From positions 186,001 through 250,000 of the forward strand of contig NZ_LROM01000090.1 in assembly GCF_001758785.1 (NCBI RefSeq): a DNA stretch of 64,000 nt, given 5' to 3'. This document shows, piece by piece, positions 8,003-15,403 of the stretch. Source of the stretch: Duganella phyllosphaerae. Lineage in GTDB: Bacteria; Pseudomonadota; Gammaproteobacteria; Burkholderiales; Burkholderiaceae_D. Position 1 is the stretch's first letter, and the number at the start of each line of letters is the position of its first letter. A program made the position numbers and the translations under genes. The notes under the pieces are model-generated. The model was not told the DNA's origin, did no database searches, and worked only from the letters and a program-made list of their open reading frames with translations.

Positions 8003-10462
8003 CTAAGGCATGCAACACTTCTTGAACTTCTTTCCACTTCCACAGGGACAAATTTCATTACGCCCAATGCTGCCAAAGTTGGCAACAGAGCGAGCAAGTC
8101 TTTTTTCTTTCAAATCAATTGCTTTTTCTTTAAATAGCTCGACCTTTTCCTGAGCAAGCCCGTGTAACGACACTGTCGACAGTAAGACTCGTATGGGGCC
8201 ACTGAGGCCATATGTCAGCTCAAGCAGCATACGGTCTGATTCACCAGAAGCAATTATTGCCACCTGCGTGTGCTCAACGGCCTGATCGTGGCTCAACTCT
8301 ACAATTCCATCAATATTTAAGAATGTCGTCAACCGGACCTCGCCAATCGTCGATAGAGGTATACATCGACCGCGCTGAGGGATAGCGATCAATTCCTCGT
8401 CAATCCATTTACTCAAGTCAGAACGCCAGTCACCAGAAAAACCAAGAAAATAACTTGCGATTCGGGAGCGACCAGGGTGGCCTTGAGTTGCGAGGAAATC
8501 GACTAGCTCACGGAGTCGATATGGAAGCTCTTGCATCGGCGGGGTCAAGTCATCAGACCCGGACAGTTTCGCAGAGAAATACGCGTCAATCGAAGAACGA
8601 TAACCATTGAATCGCAAATGAGCACCACTCTTTGAAAGTTCATTCGCATGCATCACGTAATTATTATGTTCAAAATAGAGTCCCAAGTGATCTAATTCGT
8701 CGTCGAGTACTAGCTTCTCTGAACTAGCGGCAGCCATACGCTGTTCGACAAAGTGAAGGAAATCAAGAGGTCCGACAAAAACATCACTGTAAACTCGTAG
8801 GTCAGCGAGCGAAATTGACCAAACGGGAACATCCCCAGCGTCCACCCCAATTTTGTGCAGATGCTGAGCTTGAGCGGAAAGCTCTGTGAAAGGATCAAGA
8901 GTGACTGCACAAATTGACTTACAACGAAAATCTCCCAAGCGTAGTGTGCCCACTGGCTGTCGTTGTGCATCATAAATTTCGACTTCTGCAGCGCTTTCTA
9001 AATATCTTAAGAATCGCTGCCCTTGCTTACTCGGCTCCCCAACAAGAGCTTTCAGCGACTTAATGTACGCGGGCAGGTCATTTGCAGGTGAAGTATAAGT
9101 GAACGCACCGGCTTTCACTTCGATGATAAATAGATGATCGTCATAAATAACAAGGCAATCCGCTTCAGCTAGATTCCTGGAACCACCGGACGCTGAAATG
9201 ACTGGATAGTATACCTCCGGCAATACAGTAGCCCCAGGCAAGAGCCGATTAAAATATTCTACCGGGAGGTTTTCGGACACTATTTTTCGATTTTTTATCC
9301 ATTCTTGTTTTTCAATGCCTGAACTCTGGAATATTTTCTTTTCGATTTGACGGTAAAAGTTATCGCACAATGAATAAAGATCGAAACAGTAATAATTCCC
9401 CTCCAACTTTAAAAAAGGCCGTTTGAAAATTGGTTGAATTCTCAACGGCCAACCTTTAAAATCACCATCGACCAAAAATTCTTTTTCTTGGCCAGGTGCC
9501 CAAGAAAAATCTTCTAAAAAATCGAGTGGCAGATTGGTTGTCTTGCGCAGATCAAAAAGTCCCATATTGAAACAGGAATCCATGCTTTTACGTATCGCAT
9601 CCGCATGACCTAAACGAATAGTAACCTCGCGAACAAGATCTCCGGGTGACTTATAAGTATAAACGACATTTTGTTTCTGCATGCGCTCTATCTCCGCCAT
9701 GACCTCGGCATGGATACGGCGCATAGACGCCATCGCTTCTGGAAAACCAAACGTCAATGATTGCCAAATCTTCCTGATTTCCAAAACAAGATCTTCCGAA
9801 GTGATACCATATGCCGATTTAATCAGCCGGGACTGATTTTTCAATAAGTCCGATATTATATCAACTTGATGTACCTGATAATAATCACCACGAATATTAC
9901 ACCAATGCAATTGTGCTCGCGTATGAAAAACCTCCATCGCCTCGTCGTAAAAATCTCCAGAAGTTCGACGATAGGCAGTAGCACAGCTCAAGTATTCAGT
10001 GTTTATCTTCGAGAATAGCGCAACAACTTTCGTTTTCAGATCTTGCCAATCATCTTCTGTAAGTTCGATTTTTTGGGGCTCGCAACGTGAAGCTGCAGCG
10101 ATCACGCTCTGTACATAGTCGATCATTCGCAACGCCATGGCATCATCTTGCGTAACGTCCGCCTCGACCTTTATGTGCTGGTTAGATATAAGCTGCTCTT
10201 GCCACGCGCGCATCAATAATTGATCAGGTGGTAGAACACTTACGGCAGAAAAAATCTGGCTGACGATATCGTCTATTTCCTGGACGACAGTGGGATAGCG
10301 AGCCGCCAACTTCGCAATGACCTCTGCGTGCTGTCCTTCAGACCAGTTAGAGGTCATTGCAACATGCTTACCAAAGCGAGCAACTTGCAGTGGGCCAACA
10401 GAGAATACCTCATCGGGCATTGCTGGTTTAGCACTTCTGAAACGGCTATTACGCTTTTTCAT
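8003..10462 (-). CDS. Large PD-(D/E)XK-like, SEC-C-tailed protein; candidate lysogenic-conversion or defence cargo
   Basis: An 819-residue protein I cannot assign to a named family. Two features stand out. First, a nuclease-like core at 433-450, EADCLVIYDDHLFIIEVKAG, gives Asp435 and Glu448-Val-Lys450, the D..ExK pattern of restriction-endonuclease-fold nucleases. Second, a C-terminal SEC-C zinc motif with four Cys occupies 805-817 (CPCGSGKKFKKCC). Residues 1-300 look alpha-helical. The gene is clearly AT-richer than the flanking phage genes, with codons such as AAA, ATT and TTT common, suggesting separate acquisition. It lies leftward between tail gene D and the repressor module, in the direction of repressor transcription, so expression in the lysogen is plausible. 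Nuclease or defence function is inference. Confidence 0.6.
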   Translation of the reverse strand: MKKRNSRFRSAKPAMPDEVFSVGPLQVARFGKHVAMTSNWSEGQHAEVIAKLAARYPTVVQEIDDIVSQIFSAVSVLPPDQLLMRAWQEQLISNQHIKVEADVTQDDAMALRMIDYVQSVIAAASRCEPQKIELTEDDWQDLKTKVVALFSKINTEYLSCATAYRRTSGDFYDEAMEVFHTRAQLHWCNIRGDYYQVHQVDIISDLLKNQSRLIKSAYGITSEDLVLEIRKIWQSLTFGFPEAMASMRRIHAEVMAEIERMQKQNVVYTYKSPGDLVREVTIRLGHADAIRKSMDSCFNMGLFDLRKTTNLPLDFLEDFSWAPGQEKEFLVDGDFKGWPLRIQPIFKRPFLKLEGNYYCFDLYSLCDNFYRQIEKKIFQSSGIEKQEWIKNRKIVSENLPVEYFNRLLPGATVLPEVYYPVISASGGSRNLAEADCLVIYDDHLFIIEVKAGAFTYTSPANDLPAYIKSLKALVGEPSKQGQRFLRYLESAAEVEIYDAQRQPVGTLRLGDFRCKSICAVTLDPFTELSAQAQHLHKIGVDAGDVPVWSISLADLRVYSDVFVGPLDFLHFVEQRMAAASSEKLVLDDELDHLGLYFEHNNYVMHANELSKSGAHLRFNGYRSSIDAYFSAKLSGSDDLTPPMQELPYRLRELVDFLATQGHPGRSRIASYFLGFSGDWRSDLSKWIDEELIAIPQRGRCIPLSTIGEVRLTTFLNIDGIVELSHDQAVEHTQVAIIASGESDRMLLELTYGLSGPIRVLLSTVSLHGLAQEKVELFKEKAIDLKEKRLARSVANFGSIGRNEICPCGSGKKFKKCCMP

Positions 10463-10588
10463 ATATGATTAATTTCCGTACTGATTTTGAAAGTTAATCG
10501 GATAAAGGCTTTTTGAGGGTCAGGTGCGCCATTACGACAGAGACCCAAATATGCGAATCCCAAAGCTTAAGTCTCTACGTAATCTCAG

Positions 10589-10632
10589 TGTCAATACACA
10601 TACGCAGCGTAGTGAGTCGTGCCGTATTGACA
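10589..10632. promoter_or_regulatory. Inverted repeat upstream of the SEC-C gene
   Basis: TGTCAATAC at 10589-10597 and GTATTGACA at 10624-10632 are perfect 9-base inverted arms separated by 26 bases, in the gap between the SEC-C gene and the small membrane protein gene. Each arm holds a TTGACA-like hexamer, one per strand. A -35 element or binding site is possible, but no good -10 partner was found. Otherwise nothing is visible in 10463-10713. Confidence 0.3.
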
Positions 10633-10713
10633 ATTAGCACATCACGATTTGCTGTGAGTCCAGACGCCAAGTCGGAGATCGTGTCCAAATAGAAGACCTG
10701 CCGCCGCCATCGT

Positions 10714-10920
10714 TCAGCTTTCCTCTGGCGGAGCTGTAATTCGCTCGGTTAGACATGGAGACGTGCTCACCTTTGCGTTTGGTATGCATAGTTGAATATG
10801 TCGCCAAAGGGAAGCACCCAGCTCGCCAGCGTCAATTGCTCCCTTCCGAGGATTCCAGCTACTGAAGATTATGCAAAGCAAACAAGCAGCGATTACAATA
10901 AGCATAAGAGGATGAATCAT
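10714..10920 (-). CDS. Small single-span membrane protein downstream of the phage repressor
   Basis: A 68-residue product beginning MIHPLMLIVIAACLLCIIFSS, a strong membrane segment at residues 4-19. A basic-to-neutral 48-residue tail follows, probably cytoplasmic. The longer in-frame reading from 11082 overlaps the repressor gene and is unlikely; the ATG at 10920 has an AAGGAA site just upstream on its strand. It begins 8 bases after the repressor stop, so the two are probably one transcript. No family recognised. Small membrane proteins expressed with prophage repressors often block superinfection; that role here is inference. Confidence 0.45.
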   Translation of the reverse strand: MIHPLMLIVIAACLLCIIFSSWNPRKGAIDAGELGASLWRHIQLCIPNAKVSTSPCLTERITAPPEES

Positions 10921-10927
10921 TTGTAGA

Positions 10928-11371
10928 CTATTTTTCCTTTTTCCGTCCGCTGCCGGCCACATTAAAAGTCTGTGGCCCAATAATATTCCCCACGAAATTT
11001 TGCCCAATCTTGCCATGGGTTTCAACGTGTGGTGCATTTCCTGCTTGGGATGCAGGGGGCGTTGGCGAGCGCATGCCACCAATCATCCCAAGTACGCCTG
11101 CTTTCCCGCGAACGTCCATACTTCTATAGCCATCCAACAGTTCTTTCTCGTCCGAGGTAACGGCTGATTGCAATCTCTCACCCGTAAGGATGTAGTGGAC
11201 ATCGACCCCGATCCCAGCCAGCGCTCTTAAGTAAAGCGCATCCGGGGCACGCTCGTCTTGCTCATACAGCGTTTGTGCGCGTCGCTTCAACCCGCCGATG
11301 GCAGCAAAATCGTCCTGATTCATGCCCAAGCGTTGACGCTCTTCTTTTAGTATTTCACCAATTGATCTCAT
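10928..11371 (-). CDS. XRE-family phage repressor
   Basis: A 147-residue protein with an N-terminal helix-turn-helix at about residues 5-62, containing LKEERQRLGMNQDDFAAIGGLKRRAQTLYEQDERAPDALYL. The C-terminal part (about 90-147) is Gly/Pro-rich and could mediate oligomerisation. It is divergent from the early operon, separated by 82 bases holding two related sites. The more upstream of these overlaps its own start codon, fitting an autoregulated lysogeny repressor. It has no peptidase-like domain, so induction is unlikely to be by LexA-type self-cleavage. Confidence 0.8.
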   Translation of the reverse strand: MRSIGEILKEERQRLGMNQDDFAAIGGLKRRAQTLYEQDERAPDALYLRALAGIGVDVHYILTGERLQSAVTSDEKELLDGYRSMDVRGKAGVLGMIGGMRSPTPPASQAGNAPHVETHGKIGQNFVGNIIGPQTFNVAGSGRKKEK

Positions 11372-11383
11372 TTGTGCGCAAAT
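11367..11383. promoter_or_regulatory. Putative repressor operator overlapping the repressor start codon
   Basis: CTCATTTG at 11367-11374 is shared with the second site at 11400-11407, 33 bases away (about three helical turns). It overlaps an imperfect palindrome ATTTG-TGCG-CAAAT at 11370-11383 that covers the repressor ATG. Binding here could autoregulate the repressor. Confidence 0.45.
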
Positions 11384-11388
11384 TCTTC

Positions 11389-11418
11389 TTTACAATGCTC
11401 TCATTTGAGAGCTATAGT
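11389..11418 (+). promoter_or_regulatory. Early promoter with palindromic operator in the spacer
   Basis: TTTACA (11389-11394) and TATAGT (11413-11418) are spaced by 18 bases and read toward the early genes. The perfect 16-base palindrome GCTCTCATTTGAGAGC (11397-11412) fills the spacer exactly, so a bound repressor would block polymerase. The palindrome is directly visible; the promoter call is by consensus resemblance. Confidence 0.6.
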
Positions 11419-11453
11419 TATGCCATACCATAGCGATTACAGATCATAACATT

Positions 11454-11657
11454 ATGAAAAACGTGTCCATAGCGAGGCGCACTGCCAAGGGCGTCACGAC
11501 TAAGCCTCTTGGCGTTCGTCTGACGTCTGATGAGGTAGACGAAGTCGAAGGCTACGCAGAGAAACTTGAGCGCTCCCGTGCCTGGTTTCTCCGTTTCCTG
11601 ATCCTTCGCGGCCTCGCCGATTACAAGCGTGAACTCGCTTCCAAATCCATTCACTAA
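11454..11657 (+). CDS. Ribbon-helix-helix (CopG/Arc-like) protein, first early gene
   Basis: A 67-residue basic protein. The segment LGVRLTSDEVDEVEGYAEKLERSRAWFLRFLI fits a ribbon-helix-helix fold: a short strand (residues about 19-24) followed by two helices. It is the first gene after the early promoter, the place of Cox/Apl-type regulators in P2-like phages, so a role in early control or excision is possible. No clear ribosome-binding site is visible. Confidence 0.6.
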   Translation: MKNVSIARRTAKGVTTKPLGVRLTSDEVDEVEGYAEKLERSRAWFLRFLILRGLADYKRELASKSIH

Positions 11658-11667
11658 GGACAACGTC

Positions 11668-11871
11668 ATGTACCCCGATGTAAAACGTATCCGCACCCAC
11701 CGCGTCATGCTCCGACTTGACGATTACGAACATCAGCTAGTTACCTCCATCGCCAACTACCAGGGCGAAGAACTGGCCGTGCTGGTGCGCCAGATCGTCA
11801 TGCGCGAAGCGCTGGCGGTTGTTGAGGCAGACGACATCAATAACGACAGCGTATCGCGTCGCAGCGCATAA
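11668..11871 (+). CDS. Small ribbon-helix-helix-like protein
   Basis: A 67-residue protein starting MYPDVKRIRTHRVMLRLDDYEHQLV. The ATG at 11668 is preferred to one at 11629 because AAGGA lies at 11656-11660 and the longer form would overlap the upstream gene. The RVMLRLDDYEHQLVTSIANYQGEELAVLVRQIV region has the strand-helix-helix look of a CopG-type DNA-binding protein. Function unknown; a phage regulatory role is likely from position. Confidence 0.5.
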   Translation: MYPDVKRIRTHRVMLRLDDYEHQLVTSIANYQGEELAVLVRQIVMREALAVVEADDINNDSVSRRSA

Positions 11872-11918
11872 GCCCAGTCCCCAAAAAGCAACTCTAGAGC
11901 AACTGCAAAGTTACACAC

Positions 11919-12110
11919 ATGCCAGATCTACACATCAGCTTTAGTGACGAAGAACGCGAATTGCTGGAACGCGTGCGTCAGCGGCAAGGACTGGAGAGTA
12001 TCGAGCAGGTAGCGGAATGGCTCGTAAAGTCGCGCCTGCGCAAACAGTCACGCAACATGACGGGCCGTGGTCGCGCCCTGTATCAAGTCGAAAGAAAGTC
12101 CAGCAAATGA
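11919..12110 (+). CDS. Small ribbon-helix-helix-like protein upstream of ogr
   Basis: A 63-residue, highly charged protein. DLHISFSDEERELLERVRQRQGLESIEQVAEWLVKSRLRKQ could form a strand followed by two helices. It overlaps the ogr-like gene by four bases (ATGA), so the two are probably translated together. Third of three such small proteins in a row. No specific function recognised. Confidence 0.5.
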   Translation: MPDLHISFSDEERELLERVRQRQGLESIEQVAEWLVKSRLRKQSRNMTGRGRALYQVERKSSK

Positions 12111-12367
12111 GAGTCATCGGCCTGCCATGCCCGCATTGTGATTACACCGTCCGCGCCGTCAAAAGCCGCACGATGTCAGCCATGTTCAAGGAAATCACCT
12201 ATATGTGCCAGAACCCCGAATGTGGTCACGTGTTCGTGGCAGGTCTTGAAGTGCTGCGCACTTTGTCGCTCTCCGCTGTGCCAAAGCCAGATGTCCGAAT
12301 CCCCATGTCCCAGCACGCACGTGCGGCCGCCACTAACCAACTGGCGTTTGACCTGACGGCATGTTGA
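12107..12367 (+). CDS. ogr: Ogr/Delta-type zinc-finger activator of late genes
   Basis: An 86-residue protein with Cys8, Cys11, Cys34 and Cys39, exactly the C-X2-C-X22-C-X4-C zinc motif of the P2 Ogr and P4 Delta activators. These bind upstream of late promoters and recruit the polymerase alpha subunit. The ATG at 12107 overlaps the preceding TGA; the longer frame from 12017 is not needed. In P2, ogr lies just after gene D on the late side. Here it sits in the early operon behind RHH-type genes, so its control differs from P2. Confidence 0.85.
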   Translation: MRVIGLPCPHCDYTVRAVKSRTMSAMFKEITYMCQNPECGHVFVAGLEVLRTLSLSAVPKPDVRIPMSQHARAAATNQLAFDLTAC

Positions 12368-12486
12368 CCTTGGCTTAATCCTTTTTGGCGCCGGCTGATA
12401 CCCGGTCCATTAACTCCCCGTTCGCTGCCTCCTGCTGCGCCCCCAATTGGGCGTGCGGGATTCGTTCACCCTAAAGAAAGTTGCAC

Positions 12487-12705
12487 ATGAGCGCCACGAT
12501 CAAAACTGAGTCCCGCGAAGCATGGCTGCGCAAAGCCTTAGCTAGGCATCTGCAATGTGCCGCTATCGGCCGTCAGATGATGATGGATTGCGCCATGTTC
12601 GATCAGTTGCACAAAGTGACGGTCATTGCCCTGGGCAGTGCGGCGGCTGATATGGCCGTGGCGGCATGTCTGGGATCGCTGGGCGGCATGGCGGGGGAAT
12701 GGTAA
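12487..12705 (+). CDS. Small phage protein of unknown function
   Basis: A 72-residue protein, ATG at 12487 with AAAGAAAG upstream. It contains a helical region with MMMDCAMFDQLHKVTVIALGSAAADMAVAACLGSLGG. The last 40 residues are moderately hydrophobic. The stop overlaps the next start (TAATG), so it probably belongs to a translationally coupled early set. The 119 bases before it hold a short GC-rich inverted repeat and no T-run. Confidence 0.45.
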   Translation: MSATIKTESREAWLRKALARHLQCAAIGRQMMMDCAMFDQLHKVTVIALGSAAADMAVAACLGSLGGMAGEW

Positions 12706-12803
12706 TGCGCCGCCTCTTGGACACCTGCGTGGTCTGGCTGCTGTCGCTCTTGATCGTCATCGCGCCATCGCTGCTGCTGGCCATCGGCGCCATCAAGGAC
12801 TGA
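12705..12803 (+). CDS. 32-residue membrane peptide in the early operon
   Basis: The frame MRRLLDTCVVWLLSLLIVIAP then SLLLAIGAIKD encodes almost one membrane helix with a positive N-terminus. The start overlaps the previous stop in TAATG, and the next ATG follows its TGA by three bases, which supports real translation. Function unknown; a small membrane-active or exclusion peptide is possible. Confidence 0.4.
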   Translation: MRRLLDTCVVWLLSLLIVIAPSLLLAIGAIKD

Positions 12804-12806
12804 GCC

Positions 12807-13184
12807 ATGCCTACCGCCCTTATCGACAACCACCTATCTTTCCTGCCTGCGGCCGCCATTCTCGCCGCCCGCGACAAGGACGTGCCCACGCGACCAGGTG
12901 CGCCCGAAGCGCTTGCCGCACTTGCCGCCGCAAAGGCGTGCCTGGCAGCCAGGAATGACCTCAGTGCAGTCGAAGAGCGCCGCGCCAACGAAGCGCGCTT
13001 CATTGCCCAGGCGTGGGGACTGTCACCGCGTGGCGCGCGCCGGTCGGTGTTGATCGCGGCAGGCCTGGATGCCGACCGCTGGGAATCTCCAATTCATTCA
13101 TTTACCGATGCCGAGCGCATCGAATTACGTGCGGCCACCCGCGCCGCAATCCGTGTTTACGAAAGGCTGTTCAATGCAATCTAA
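12807..13184 (+). CDS. Phage protein of unknown function upstream of gene A
   Basis: A 125-residue, Ala-rich, mostly helical protein with no motif I recognise. Its 3' end overlaps the start of the replication gene A (ATG at 13174), which suggests coupled translation. P2 and relatives also carry small genes of unclear role just before A. Confidence 0.55.
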   Translation: MPTALIDNHLSFLPAAAILAARDKDVPTRPGAPEALAALAAAKACLAARNDLSAVEERRANEARFIAQAWGLSPRGARRSVLIAAGLDADRWESPIHSFTDAERIELRAATRAAIRVYERLFNAI

Positions 13185-15030
13185 GAAAGTGCTACTGCCC
13201 TCCCACGTGCGTCACGAAGCGTTCTTGCGTTCATCGCACTTCGCGCCCGAGCTGGCCCGTATCCCGTTCAAGTGGCGTAACCGGGTGATCGCTGCCGCCA
13301 TGGCCAAGATGGCTTGGTCGTCCTGGTACAAGGTATACGAATCCATCGCCGCCACGTTTATCCGCGACTTTACGGATCAGTATGTACCGGCCGGCGTGGA
13401 TCTGTCGCAGAACGACGCCGACATCGTCGCCACGGCTGAGCGGGCCGCCGCCGATGTCACCAAGATGCTATGGGGTGCAACGTCGGAGAAGCACGCTACG
13501 CAGATCATGGAAACCGAGTGCGCCGAGTACGGCATCGAGCTGCCTGAATTTGAGAAGCAAGCCGATGTCATCGCCCGCTTGGTAGATGCGCGGTGGTGGC
13601 GCGCTCAACTGCGCAAGACCGTCAAACGCGCCTTCGAAGCCGGCAATATCAAGCTGGGTTACGTGAACTATCGCGGTGAGCCGTACGCCAGCAATGACGC
13701 GGTGCGATCGCGCCTTGCGCAAAACCGGCGTAACGCGGCGGCGCTGGCCGCAACGCTGGTGCAGAACGACAATGGTCAGCAGTTCAGTATCGCCGAGCTG
13801 GCGGAAAAGACCACGGCCAACAAATCTATCCGGCGCGGCGAATTGATGTTGCGCATCAACGGCTTCGAACAGATCGCCCGCGAGTGTAACGACCAAGGCA
13901 TTTTCGTCACCTGGACCTGCCCATCGCGCTTCCACGCCGTGCAGCATAACGGCAAGGCAAATGACAAGTTCGATGGCTCGACGCCGCGCGAGGCAAACGC
14001 CTACCTGGGAAAAGTCACGGCGCTGTGTCGTTCCGCGCTGGCGCGTCGCGGAATTGGCTTGTATGGCTTTCGCATCGCCGAACCGCACCACGACGGTTGC
14101 CCGCACTGGCACTTGCTCCTATTCGTGCGCCCCACCGGGAAATTCAAAACGCTGCATGTGCAGGACGTGGCTGGCCGTGCAATCCGCATCATGAAGCGTT
14201 ACGCCTGGCGCGCCGACCGTGGAGAGCCTGGCGCGTTCAAGCGCCGCCTTGATGTCAAGCGCATCGACTGGAGTAAGGGCAGCGCGGCCGGCTATATCGC
14301 CAAGTACGTGGCCAAGAATATCGACGGCGTGGCGGAGCACAAGACCAAAGAGGGTTATGTGGTCGTGCCTGAAACAGACGGCGATATCGAGTTGACGCCG
14401 TCGGCACGCGTTGAGTCGTGGGCGGCCTGCTGGGGTATCCGGCAATTCCAGCAATGGGGTGGCGCCCCTGTCACCGTCTGGCGCGAACTGCGCCGCATCA
14501 AGGAAGCCATGGTCACCGAAGCACCCGCAGCCATGCGCCGTGCATGGGACGCTGTGCAAAAAATCGACGGTGAAAAGCGCGCGTGCTGGGCCGAATACCT
14601 GCGCGCCCAAGGCGGCGCCCTGGTGCCACGCAAAGAGCTGGCCATCACGTTGGCCAAGGACGAAAAGACGGTTATCGGGCGCTACGGTGAAACCCAGCGG
14701 ATTACCCCATACGGCGTGCGTTGCGCATCGCTGATCGGGGTGGTGTTCAAGTCAGTGCGCCACACGTGGACGCCGGTCACGTCCACCGGCGCTGGCGGGA
14801 TTGCTGTTGGGGTTGGGGTTGCCGTTCCTCGGACTCGTGTAAATAACTGTACGCAACCCGTTCCAGCGGTGCAGCCGACACCATGGATCGAGCGGCCGGA
14901 CACAGCGCTTCCCGATCTGCCCGACTGGGCGAAAACCCAAATTATCGACGCCTGGGCGGCGCTACGAGCATGTCCATTCCCCAGGCTGATCCTCACCAGC
15001 CAACCACCAGCAGAAGAAAGCGCCACATGA
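13174..15030 (+). CDS. Phage replication initiator, HUH endonuclease (P2 gpA-like)
   Basis: A 618-residue rolling-circle initiator. The HUH metal motif is CPHWHLLLF with His311 and His313. Paired catalytic tyrosines lie in GYIAKYVAKNI, Tyr374 and Tyr378, the Y-X3-Y spacing of P2 gpA Tyr450/Tyr454. It should nick the phage origin and covalently join the DNA. The ATG at 13174 is preferred to that at 13069 because of GAAAGG upstream and because the longer form would lie deep inside the preceding gene. In P2 the origin lies within gene A; no origin could be pinned here. It overlaps the next gene by four bases. Confidence 0.9.
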   Translation: MQSKKVLLPSHVRHEAFLRSSHFAPELARIPFKWRNRVIAAAMAKMAWSSWYKVYESIAATFIRDFTDQYVPAGVDLSQNDADIVATAERAAADVTKMLWGATSEKHATQIMETECAEYGIELPEFEKQADVIARLVDARWWRAQLRKTVKRAFEAGNIKLGYVNYRGEPYASNDAVRSRLAQNRRNAAALAATLVQNDNGQQFSIAELAEKTTANKSIRRGELMLRINGFEQIARECNDQGIFVTWTCPSRFHAVQHNGKANDKFDGSTPREANAYLGKVTALCRSALARRGIGLYGFRIAEPHHDGCPHWHLLLFVRPTGKFKTLHVQDVAGRAIRIMKRYAWRADRGEPGAFKRRLDVKRIDWSKGSAAGYIAKYVAKNIDGVAEHKTKEGYVVVPETDGDIELTPSARVESWAACWGIRQFQQWGGAPVTVWRELRRIKEAMVTEAPAAMRRAWDAVQKIDGEKRACWAEYLRAQGGALVPRKELAITLAKDEKTVIGRYGETQRITPYGVRCASLIGVVFKSVRHTWTPVTSTGAGGIAVGVGVAVPRTRVNNCTQPVPAVQPTPWIERPDTALPDLPDWAKTQIIDAWAALRACPFPRLILTSQPPAEESAT

Positions 15031-15179
15031 GCACCTATGCCGTGACCGTTCGCACGCAAACCGACCGATTTGATTTTTTTGAGGTTGCCGCATCCAGCGG
15101 CGACGTGATCGACGCCGCCATCGAGCGCTTCGGCGTGTGCGGCGTTACCGCAAAACTGAAAGGAGCACCGCAATGCTGA
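15027..15179 (+). CDS. Small phage protein of unknown function
   Basis: A 50-residue protein (MSTYAVTVRTQTDRFDFFEVAA...) with an apparent beta-alpha-beta pattern. ATGA overlap with the end of gene A, and an overlap with the next start at 15173, place it in a coupled series. No family recognised. Confidence 0.5.
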   Translation: MSTYAVTVRTQTDRFDFFEVAASSGDVIDAAIERFGVCGVTAKLKGAPQC

Positions 15180-15403
15180 CCACCTCGACTAATTCACCGC
15201 GGCAAATCGCCGTTGGCGACCGCGTAACGTTCGACACCGACGAGGGCGGCCAGGCCGGCATCGTCAGCGACCTACGCCGCGACGTAGGCAACGGCGAGTT
15301 GCATGCTTGGGTAGAGCTCGATCACCAGTGGCCAGGCGTGTTCCGCGCCGTGCCGCTGGCCGCCATCGTATCGGCCGGTGCTGGCTCGATGGTGTACGCA
15401 TGA
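15173..15403 (+). CDS. Small phage protein of unknown function, SH3-like pattern
   Basis: A 76-residue protein; AVGDRVTFDTDEGGQAGIVSDLRRDVGNG suggests a small beta-barrel (KOW/SH3-like) fold by pattern only. GAAAGGAG just before the ATG at 15173 supports that start. It overlaps the PP-loop gene at 15400 by four bases. Confidence 0.5.
   Translation: MLTTSTNSPRQIAVGDRVTFDTDEGGQAGIVSDLRRDVGNGELHAWVELDHQWPGVFRAVPLAAIVSAGAGSMVYA

Noticed and set aside
10921..11082. N-terminal extension of the small membrane protein
   Set aside because: It overlaps the repressor gene in another frame and the extension has no membrane or domain character; the ATG at 10920 has a better ribosome-binding site.
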